Part shown: in pieces, positions 1-4,890 of the stretch
Numbering within the stretch: the first letter of the stretch is position 1
How the letters are laid out: every line of letters begins with the position of its first letter
From: Bacteroidia bacterium
GTDB lineage: Bacteria > Bacteroidota > Bacteroidia > Bacteroidales > Azobacteroidaceae
Assembly: GCA_025999115.1 (NCBI GenBank)
Contig: BNWW01000066.1
Location: 1 to 9,321, forward strand
Direction: 5' to 3'
DNA: 9,321 bases
Position numbers and translations under genes: made by a program
The notes under the pieces: model-generated
What the model saw: only the letters and a program-made list of their open reading frames with translations
Database searches by the model: none
What the model was told of the DNA's origin: nothing

Positions 1-105
1 ATGCCCGAAGATTTACCAACACCCGAAAAAGGAATTATAGCACTCGAGAAAGAGGCAATAAAAAAATTGAAAGAGAAAAATAAGGAAATAATGACAGATG
101 AATAA
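1..105 (+). CDS. C-terminal tail of an unidentified protein, possibly DinD-like (partial)
   Basis: An open frame runs from the first base of the window to a TAA at 103-105 and gives 34 residues, highly charged and lysine-rich (..EDLPTPEKG.., then K/E-rich). The ATG at position 1 is probably an internal methionine, with the gene beginning upstream. The pattern 'PE-[DE]-LP-x-E-x-x-I-x-x-[LI]-E' followed by a lysine-rich tail reminds me of the end of DinD (DNA-damage-inducible protein D); this is recalled similarity and has not been tested. The next gene, a rhuM homologue, starts 12 bp after the stop on the same strand, so the two are probably co-transcribed. DinD and RhuM proteins are both found in accessory and restriction-modification neighbourhoods, which fits. 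Alternatives are the tail of a restriction-modification subunit or an unrelated coiled-coil tail. Confidence 0.45.
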   Translation: MPEDLPTPEKGIIALEKEAIKKLKEKNKEIMTDE

Positions 106-117
106 TAATTAAATTTT

Positions 118-1170
118 ATGCCCTCACAACAAAACATAGAACCCAATAAATTCCCCGAAAAGCCCAATCAGTTTATCATTTTCAAAACCGGAGATGATAC
201 AATTTCGGTAGATGTGCGTTTTGAAAGTGAAACGGCGTGGCTCACGCAGGCACATTTGGCAGAACTTTTTCAAACTTCCCGCCCGAATATCACAATGCAC
301 ATAAAAAATATTTTGGCAAGCGGCGAATTGGAAGAAAATGTGGTTAGTAAGAATTTCTTACATACCACTGAGCACGGTGCTATTGAAGGAAAAACGCAGA
401 CAAAAGAGGTAAAATATTGCAACCTTGATATGATAATTTCGCTTGGTTACCGTATCAATTCCAAAATAGCCACAAAATTTCGTCAGTGGGCGACTTTGCG
501 ACTGAAAGAATACATTGTAAAAGGTTTTACGATGGACGATGAGCGATTGAAAAACCTCGGAGGTGGCGGCTATTGGCGAGAGTTGCTCGACAGAATTAGA
601 GACATTCGCAGCAGCGAAAAATTGATTTATCGTCAAGTGCTTGATTTGTACGCACTAAGCATTGACTACGACCCGAAAGCAGACGAAACACTTATGTTTT
701 TCAAAATCGTACAAAACAAACTGCATTATGCCACACACGGCAATACGGCTTCGGAAGTCATTTACAGTCGTGCCGATGCAGAAAAAGAGTTTATGGGACT
801 TACCAATTTCAAAGGTGAGCAGGTAACAAAAAAAGATACGGAAATCGCAAAAAATTATTTGAATGAAAAAGAGTTGAAAGTGCTGAATAACATTGTTTCG
901 GGTTATTTTGATTTCGCCGAAGCAAGAGCCATTGAGCAGCAAACCATGACCATGCAGGATTATATCAGACAATTAGATGCCATTTTATCTGCTGATGGTC
1001 GAAAAATACTTAACGATGCCGGAACTGTTTCGCACGGTCAAGCAATAGAAAAGGCGCATACGGAATACAAAAAATATGTGCAAAAAACCTTGTCGCCAAT
1101 AGAGCAGGAATACTTGAATAATATAAAAATGCTCTCTGAAAAAGGAAAAAAAGGAAATCAACAGAAATAA
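118..1170 (+). CDS. rhuM: RhuM family protein (virulence RhuM / putative DNA-binding)
   Basis: This 350-residue protein has the usual length of the RhuM family and appears intact. Residues about 27-66 carry the family start ('ISVDVRFESETAWLTQAHLA' then 'LFQTSRPNITMHIKNIL'), which resembles a helix-turn-helix. 'NLDMIISLGYRINSKIATKF' at 102-121 and 'FRQWAT..LKEYIVKGFTMDDERLK' at 121-145 are further hallmarks. The C-terminal half has the typical 'IRDIRSSEKLIYRQVLDLYALSIDYD' stretch (160-185), then a helical, charged tail. The family was named from a Salmonella pathogenicity-island gene. Its biochemical role is not established; a DNA-binding or regulatory function is inferred from the N-terminal region. 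RhuM genes often sit in type I restriction-modification or other defence loci. No restriction gene is visible here, but the gene upstream is cut off. The ATG at 118 is chosen because it follows the preceding stop by 12 bp and gives the family N-terminus; there is no strong Shine-Dalgarno, as is usual for this phylum. Confidence 0.92.
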   Translation: MPSQQNIEPNKFPEKPNQFIIFKTGDDTISVDVRFESETAWLTQAHLAELFQTSRPNITMHIKNILASGELEENVVSKNFLHTTEHGAIEGKTQTKEVKYCNLDMIISLGYRINSKIATKFRQWATLRLKEYIVKGFTMDDERLKNLGGGGYWRELLDRIRDIRSSEKLIYRQVLDLYALSIDYDPKADETLMFFKIVQNKLHYATHGNTASEVIYSRADAEKEFMGLTNFKGEQVTKKDTEIAKNYLNEKELKVLNNIVSGYFDFAEARAIEQQTMTMQDYIRQLDAILSADGRKILNDAGTVSHGQAIEKAHTEYKKYVQKTLSPIEQEYLNNIKMLSEKGKKGNQQK

Positions 1171-1175
1171 ACGAC

Positions 1176-1240
1176 AGATAACAATAAAGGCTTAAACGCA
1201 ACGCAGCGTAGCGGAGTTGCGATTTAAGCCATCGTTGAAC
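1176..1240 (+). repeat. attC-like imperfect hairpin, site 1
   Basis: An inverted repeat begins 6 bp after the rhuM stop. The left arm GGCTTAAACGCAAC (1189-1202) pairs with the right arm GTTGCGATTTAAGCC (1216-1230), leaving one unpaired base (A1222) and a 13-nt loop. Outside the arms an AAC (1180-1182) faces a GTT (1234-1236). The right-hand 7-mer GTTGAAC (1234-1240) fits the integron R' consensus GTTRRRY exactly; the left 7-mer AGATAAC fits RYYYAAC poorly. Position just downstream of a gene, total length 65 bp, and a stem with a single extrahelical base are all attC-like. It could equally be a transcription terminator or a dispersed palindrome, although no T-tract follows. That the hairpin exists is certain; the attC reading is an inference. 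Confidence 0.45.
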
Positions 1241-1505
1241 TTTGGCTTCGGTAGCGGTGGTAAATGAGCGATTTTTCTCTATGGGGTTTCAATAATCGGA
1301 TTGAATTCCGGAGAGATAAAAGTTGGCAGGAGTTTGGTAGATTTTATGCCGGTTTTGTCCATTTTGGTGTGTTTGGCAAAAGTTTTTGAGCCGTTTTTAT
1401 TTTGTGTTTTTTATTTTCATTCTTTTCCGGTTTCGAGTTCGTTTTTTTTCGATTTTGAACAATAGCATAGCTGTCCGCCGTTTTTAAGGCAGAAACAGAT
1501 TGGGG
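1241..1505. other. gene-free stretch downstream of the IS91 transposase remnant
   Basis: No credible coding region is seen on either strand. The only minus-strand ORF I find is a 27-codon one (1279-1362) with no recognisable family. The plus strand is T-rich with several stop codons. Lying between the attC-like hairpin and the 3' end of the IS91 transposase, the stretch probably includes the non-coding terminal region of the IS element, but I cannot place an exact IS end. Confidence 0.5.
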
Positions 1506-2202
1506 TTACAAATCGGATTTTAGAACAACTTTTTTACTCTTTGTCCATATTTCCGGTGGAGCATTAGCCCTGAAACTCCACAAAATTTCCATTGTTCCCG
1601 TTTTACAGCAGGGACACTGCTTTTTATCAAAGAATACTTTTGTATATACCCGTTTTTGCCTGTCGGTTTCGAGTGGATTCATCTTTTTCTGTTGCGATTT
1701 CAGTTCTGCTTTATTGCGTGAAGCTAATATCCCAAAATGCCTTATCTTGCGAAAACCTTTGGGCAAAATATGCAGGCAAAAACGCCTTAAAAACTCGACA
1801 GCGTCCAATGTCATTGTCTTTGTTTTGGAATTATCGCTGTAATCTTTGTACGAGAAAGTACATTTTTTCGGGATAATGCAGGCAAAAAGTATTCAGACAT
1901 TCGGGAAGCGTAAATACCACATGAAAGTATTTACACGCCAAAACATCTTCCTGCCTTGCCTCTATCCATTTATCGCGGTTGCTGCCCTGACATTTGGGGC
2001 AATGACGGTTGCGGCAACTGTTGTAACTCACCCGTTCCTGGCCACAGTCTGAGCAACGCTCAACGTGTCCGCCCAAAGCCGCCGTTCGGCATCGCTCAAT
2101 AGCACTCAATACCTTTTGGTGGTACTTCAACACGGTTCGTTCCGCTGTAAATTTTTCGCCGTATTGACGGATAATATCCGCTAATTCATATTGAGGTTTC
2201 AT
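1506..2202 (-). pseudogene. IS91-family transposase, internal deletion and frameshift
   Basis: The N-terminal part (1831-2202, 123 codons from ATG 2202) has the IS91 zinc-binding region: C50-x2-C53, then 'CRNRHCPKC' with C63, C68 and C71. It is followed by 'KYFHVVFTLP' (91-100), where the replication-initiator-like domain begins. The C-terminal part (1506-1814) lies in another frame and carries the family's 'LRRF..HILPKGFRKIRHFGIL' and the closing 'CPCC' motif. The segment that should join them, roughly 150-200 residues including the HUH metal-binding histidines and the paired catalytic tyrosines, is missing. The two pieces meet near 1830-1845, where the frame of the C-terminal part can be read upstream as a plausible 'DYSDNSKTKTMTL'. 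The protein is therefore non-functional. It starts 3 bp after the recombinase stop, so the two were once one transcription unit. Confidence 0.88.
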
Positions 2203-2205
2203 TGC

Positions 2206-2862
2206 TCAGAAGCCGTAAAGCGTATCCAGCGGACTGTGCCCAACTTTGGGAATAACCTGTGCGACATGCAAATAGACAAGGGTGCTCCTCAACTGCGAGT
2301 GTCCAAGCAAATGCTGAATCGTGTAAAGATCCACTCCGTCTTCCAAGAGATGGGTGGCAAAACTGTGACGAAGCGTGTGCATGGATAGAATACGGACCCG
2401 TATCTGCATACGGTGGCTATCTACATCACTGATTTTGACATGCCGCACTTCGTTCAAACGCAAACCTGCCGAATACGTAAACGCCAGCAGAAACCGGTGT
2501 TTCAGACTGCGTGGCGCTTTGAACAATTCTTTGCACTCTTCTTTCGATAATACTTCCGGAAGTTTCTTGTCCTTTTTGATAACCGGCAGTCTGAGCGCGT
2601 GTTCGTCTTTACCGAACAGTCTAAACCAAAACCGCATACCGAAAACGGTATGCTTGAAATAACTCTCACAAAGGTTTTCGTGAACAGTTTTAAGATACAA
2701 ATACGTGTTGATTTCTTCGGCGGATATTTCGTGCGGAACTCGCCCGAAATGTAACGCTACATGAGCAATACAGCGACCATAATTTACTAATAGTCCTTGA
2801 CTAAATCCGTTCAGGACGACACGTTCTTCAAACAGGGAAAAGGCTTCCCTGAATCCCGGCAC
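2206..2862 (-). pseudogene. IS91-associated tyrosine recombinase lacking its middle catalytic segment
   Basis: The frame gives 218 residues from a GTG start; relatives of this type run to about 300 as I recall them. The N-terminal SAM-like core-binding domain spans roughly residues 1-95 ('[22 protein letters not shown]'). The catalytic domain begins with '[10 protein letters not shown]' and has the first arginine (R135 in 'AGLRLNEVR'). Then '[12 protein letters not shown]' (145-156) jumps directly to '[17 protein letters not shown]', with H162 and R165, H188 in 'LLGHS' and the nucleophile Y197. About 80 residues normally lying between, including the beta-hairpin lysine, are absent, and the junction (about 2385-2403) falls in a 14-bp palindrome. 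The deletion kept the frame, so a protein may still be made, but cleavage activity is unlikely. The frame is open a little further upstream without an ATG, so the true start is uncertain and the gene may also be damaged at its 5' end. Confidence 0.85.
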
Positions 2863-2960
2863 AATGTCCTTGGCCTGGGATACCGTTGTGTAATAACTTT
2901 TTTTTGAATGGCATAATTAAAATTTTTAAATGAAACATCCTGCAATATAATATATTTCCT

Positions 2961-2968
2961 TATATTTG
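2961..2968 (+). promoter_or_regulatory. possible -7 box facing the second hairpin
   Basis: TATATTTG matches the Bacteroidota -7 consensus TAnnTTTG exactly and would start transcription about 35 bp before the attC-like hairpin at 3011. No matching -33 element is seen at the right distance and the stretch is AT-rich, so a chance match is quite possible. Confidence 0.25.
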
Positions 2969-3010
2969 TCGCAATAATTGTGCGAGATGCAGGGAGCTAC
3001 CGAAGGTTTA

Positions 3011-3136
3011 GTTCAACAGGCGGTTTGCTGTAATGCGGGGTGTATGTCCGCAGAAATTTTTCTAAACTTAAAACTTTTTCGCCCGCAAAAACATTTGTGT
3101 TCCCCCGCACTACAGCAAGCCGCTGGCACGTTGTGC
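3011..3136 (+). repeat. attC-like long hairpin, site 2
   Basis: A 21-nt left arm (3020-3040, starting GCGGTTTGCTG) pairs with a right arm (3103-3123, ending CAGCAAGCCGC) at 19 positions, plus one G-T. The arms enclose 62 nt. Outside them GTTCAAC (3011-3017) fits the integron R'' consensus RYYYAAC exactly and GTTGTGC (3130-3136) fits R' (GTTRRRY) at six of seven positions. The overall length of 126 bp lies within the attC range. GC-rich arms in an otherwise AT-rich region suggest selection on the structure. The 63-codon frame crossing it (2978-3169) is a by-product. An alternative reading is a dispersed palindromic element of unknown function. Confidence 0.5.
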
Positions 3137-3196
3137 GAAATGACGAGCGATGAGCTTAATACTCAATAGTTTTTTCGATTTCATTTGACAATATGT

Positions 3197-3231
3197 AAAA
3201 AAACTGTTGACTATGGACAGACAACAGTTTT
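3197..3231 (-). terminator. intrinsic terminator of the XRE/membrane-protein operon
   Basis: Read on the minus strand, AAAACTGTTG (3222-3231) pairs perfectly with CAACAGTTTT (3200-3209) around a 12-nt loop, and the stem runs into seven T's (3197-3203). It lies 5 bp after the stop of the XRE gene, an ideal place to end that operon. Confidence 0.85.
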
Positions 3232-3236
3232 GACGT

Positions 3237-3437
3237 TTAGTCTGTATCTTCTAAAAAAAAGATGTCTTCTACTTTTTTGTTGCAAACTTTAGCAATTTTC
3301 ATTGCCAATACTGTTGAAGGTACATATTTTTCGCTCTCAATTGCTACAATTGTTTGGCGGCTCACGCCAATTTTTTCCGCCATTTGGAGTTGTGTTACTC
3401 TGAGGATGGCGCGTTCAACTCTTAAATTATTCTTCAT
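3237..3437 (-). CDS. small XRE-family transcriptional regulator
   Basis: The 66-residue protein is almost entirely one Cro/C1-type helix-turn-helix domain: 'VERAILRVTQLQMAEKIGVS' covers the first helices and helix 2, then 'SRQTIVAIESEKYVPST' holds the recognition helix, followed by 'AMKIAKVCNKKVEDIF'. It resembles the short YozG-like regulators. Its ATG overlaps the last 11 bases of the upstream membrane-protein gene, so translation is probably coupled. Small XRE proteins of this kind usually bind DNA as dimers and often repress their own operon; that is inferred here, since no operator is evident. The partner membrane protein suggests a membrane-linked regulator pair. A role as the antitoxin-like half of a pair is conceivable but unsupported. 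Confidence 0.9.
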   Translation of the reverse strand: MKNNLRVERAILRVTQLQMAEKIGVSRQTIVAIESEKYVPSTVLAMKIAKVCNKKVEDIFFLEDTD

Positions 3438-3921
3438 TGCTTATAGACTTTGAACGGTAAATAATAAAATTGTATCTGACAATGAAGACAATCAACAAAG
3501 TAAACGTATTTACAATCATTGACGTCAAATAGGTAAAATCATAAAAAAACAACAGACATAAAATGTGAATTACAAAAGTTGCGTATGTAGCCCATAAAAG
3601 AGATTCCAACCGAATTTTAGCAATGTATTCATCTTCTTTTTTTTCTTTAGAAAAGGCTACAAAAATAGCACTAACAATGAATAAAATACCTATTAACTCC
3701 TGAGTAAAATTATCATTAATCGTTTCCCATAACGGGGAAGTAACAGAAGTTATACCCGGTGTTGTGTCAAATCCCGTAGGTAATAAAGACAGTAATTTGA
3801 TATTGAGAAAAGAAAACTCAAAATCCTCAAAAATAACCATATAACCTAATACAACAGATGGTATCAATAAAATCCATCCAATCAACCGAAACTTGTGTGG
3901 AAATAAAAAATTTGTTTTCAT
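3427..3921 (-). CDS. four-helix membrane protein of unknown function, paired with XRE regulator
   Basis: The 164-residue product has four likely membrane segments at about residues 11-31, 73-91, 106-127 and 130-150. There is an extended loop between the first two (32-72) and a charged cytoplasmic-type linker 'SKEKKEDEYIAKIRLES' (91-107) before the third. The linker motif followed by a tryptophan-containing helix is one I associate with Bacteroidota hypothetical membrane proteins encoded just before small XRE regulators. No catalytic motif is visible. It is the first gene of a two-gene operon, with a promoter at 3953-3983 and the XRE start overlapping its stop. Its low GC and minus orientation differ from the dxs region, consistent with an acquired unit. 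The function remains unknown; sensing or stress signalling through the regulator is speculation. Confidence 0.85.
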   Translation of the reverse strand: MKTNFLFPHKFRLIGWILLIPSVVLGYMVIFEDFEFSFLNIKLLSLLPTGFDTTPGITSVTSPLWETINDNFTQELIGILFIVSAIFVAFSKEKKEDEYIAKIRLESLLWATYATFVIHILCLLFFYDFTYLTSMIVNTFTLLIVFIVRYNFIIYRSKSISNEE

Positions 3922-3952
3922 ACTTCATTATTTTAAATTATTAAATAGGCTG

Positions 3953-3983
3953 CAAATGTAAAATATAATTTTCATAATGGCAA
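3953..3983 (-). promoter_or_regulatory. Bacteroidota-type promoter for the membrane protein/XRE operon
   Basis: On the minus strand the -7 box TACATTTG (3953-3960) matches TAnnTTTG. It is preceded, after exactly 20 bp, by TTG (3981-3983) as the core of a -33 box. The predicted transcript starts about 25 nt before the ATG at 3921. Confidence 0.7.
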
Positions 3984-4056
3984 GTATGATTTATATTTTG
4001 TTTATTGTATAAGACATTTTTGTTGACTGAAATTGTGTATATCCTTGATTCATAAC

Positions 4057-4414
4057 GAGAAATCATTTACCGAATATTTGGAATTTACAGGCAAATCAGC
4101 AACTCCGACCGTACTTTTGCTGAATATATGCGTATAGGAGGTTTTCCCGAAGCCGTTGGATTGGCAGAAAATGGCGAAAATTTTCGAGTAGTTCGGCACG
4201 AAATATCGCAGGTGTTCTCACAGCAAACGGTTACACGCAATATATTCAGGTTTCATATTCTGTAAAAGACCCGATAACACTTACACGCGAACTCGCCCCG
4301 TTTGACAAAATTCCCGGTTATAACGAGCGACCTTTAATTACAATGGACTACGAAAATGACAGCCACAACGGAGTGAAACAAGTAAATGCAATAGATTGGT
4401 TACTAAACAAATAA
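4057..4414 (+). pseudogene. ATPase (AAA_14/DUF4143 type) remnant, frameshifted and truncated
   Basis: Three short stretches in successive frames belong to one family. 'EKSFTEYLEFTGKSATPT' (from 4057) matches the end of the AAA domain in this group ('SF.EYLEF'). After a frameshift near 4105 'DRTFAEYMRIGGFPEAVGLA' follows, the typical 'EYL..GGFPE' motif. After another junction near 4180-4230 the C-terminal end 'YIQVSYSVKDPITLTRELAPF' is read, then 'LITMDYEND..NGVKQVNAIDWLLNK' to a TAA at 4412-4414. The nucleotide-binding N-terminus is missing, as is most of the DUF4143 domain. Intact members are around 380-450 residues. Their biological role is uncertain, though they are frequent in accessory regions. 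No start codon or promoter is credible, so this is a relic, probably of an insertion and deletion history shared with its surroundings. Confidence 0.8.
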
Positions 4415-4675
4415 CATAAAGAAAATCGGGCGACCGCCTAACAAGCGGAAAACGATTAAAAAAGATGGAATAACCACAGAGGACACAAAGTGCACAGAGA
4501 AAAAACATCAGCTATATCGATCCAACGAGTTTTACGGTAGATGAATCCATTTTTATCCTTTCCATTGTTTATTATCAGCGGAATGCAAAACTTGTGGGGA
4601 AGCGTTCTTGCTGCGACTTTCCTTGTGTTAAAGCCTTTTCTAATTAAAAAAGTTGTGCGCAAATTGTGTGCAAAC
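4415..4675. other. gene-free stretch between ATPase relic and tRNA terminator
   Basis: A minus-strand frame of 73 codons (4456-4677) crosses this stretch but shows no family, and part of it translates the low-information 'accacagaggacacaaag' type segment (4473-4495) that recurs in non-coding DNA of this phylum. I also see an isolated attC-like left half-site GCCTAAC (4436-4442) and a GTTGTGC (4652-4658) identical to the end of the second hairpin. Nothing else is supportable. Confidence 0.45.
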
Positions 4676-4713
4676 AAAAAACAGAGAGATTAATTTTTCA
4701 TTGTAAACCTCTC
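4676..4713 (-). terminator. intrinsic terminator of the tRNA gene
   Basis: On the minus strand GAGAGGT (4707-4713) pairs with ATCTCTC (4684-4690), one G-T pair included, around a 16-nt loop. TG and six T's (4676-4681) follow after a one-base gap. It begins 10 nt after the tRNA 3' end. Confidence 0.7.
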
Positions 4714-4722
4714 ATTTTCAAG

Positions 4723-4796
4723 TAGCGAGACGGGGCTATGATCCCCGGACCTCATGATTATGAATCATGCGCTCTAACCAGCTGAGCTATCTCGCC
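4723..4796 (-). tRNA. tRNA with anticodon CAT (tRNA-Met, elongator; tRNA-Ile2 not excluded)
   Basis: The 74-nt cloverleaf is complete. The acceptor stem is GGCGAGA / TCTCGCT with a terminal G-T pair, the discriminator is A, and CCA is not encoded. The D arm is GCTC..GAGC with loop AGCTGGTTA. The anticodon stem is CATGA / TCATG with loop TTCATAA, and the variable loop is AGGTC. The T stem is CGGGG / CCCCG. The absence of three G-C pairs at the base of the anticodon stem and the paired first base argue against initiator tRNA. A CAT anticodon is also used by tRNA-Ile2 after lysidine modification, and I cannot separate the two with certainty. The T loop is ATCATAG instead of the usual TTCRANY. 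The gene has its own promoter and terminator, and its 3' end points towards the accessory region. Confidence 0.93.
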
Positions 4797-4811
4797 ATCA
4801 TTTTCGAGGCG

Positions 4812-4843
4812 CAAAAGTAGAATATTTTTTCGAGAATGCCAAA
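4812..4843 (-). promoter_or_regulatory. Bacteroidota-type promoter of the tRNA gene
   Basis: Read on the minus strand, TTTG (4840-4843), 20 bp of spacer and TACTTTTG (4812-4819) match the -33/-7 consensus of the phylum's primary sigma factor. The predicted start lies about 8-10 nt before the tRNA 5' end at 4796. Confidence 0.82.
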
Positions 4844-4864
4844 CGATAGGAGAAATTTTTTTCG

Positions 4865-4872
4865 TACCTTTG
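4865..4872 (+). promoter_or_regulatory. -7 box of the dxs promoter
   Basis: TACCTTTG matches TAnnTTTG and would give a transcript with a leader of only about 12 nt before the ATG at 4891. No good -33 element is found; the expected place (around 4840) is already occupied by the -33 box of the divergent tRNA promoter. The TTG inside this box is an in-frame alternative start for dxs that I reject. Confidence 0.6.
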
Positions 4873-4890
4873 CACTTTTCTTTTGAAAAT

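Larger units (their letters stand above)
1506..2862 (-). mobile_element. Decayed IS91-family element with companion tyrosine recombinase
   Basis: Two adjacent minus-strand reading frames, a tyrosine recombinase first and an IS91-type transposase 3 bp later, form the two-gene arrangement found in many Bacteroidota IS91-family elements. IS91 elements transpose by a rolling-circle-like, Y2/HUH mechanism and have no classical terminal inverted repeats, so the coordinates given cover only the coding remnants. True ends probably lie somewhere in 1241-1505 and 2863-2960. Both genes have lost internal segments, so the copy should be unable to move on its own. Confidence 0.85.

Noticed and set aside
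1279..1362. 27-codon minus-strand ORF downstream of the IS91 transposase
   Set aside because: It is short, unrecognised and lacks supporting signals. It probably lies in the IS terminal non-coding region.
2863..2920. ATG near 2915 (minus) as the true start of the tyrosine recombinase
   Set aside because: It is in a different frame from the recombinase and would need a frameshift. The correct frame is open there but has no ATG.
2978..3169. 63-codon plus-strand ORF
   Set aside because: It is almost wholly made of the two arms and loop of the hairpin at 3011-3136, and its cysteine- and glutamine-rich product resembles no family.
4456..4677. 73-codon minus-strand ORF before the tRNA terminator
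   Set aside because: No family similarity, an unusual composition, and overlap with a low-information repeat-like segment. No promoter or ribosome site is seen.
4870..4890. In-frame upstream TTG start for dxs adding seven residues
   Set aside because: The TTG is part of the TACCTTTG -7 promoter box, so it would lie upstream of the transcript start, and Dxs proteins do not need the extra residues.
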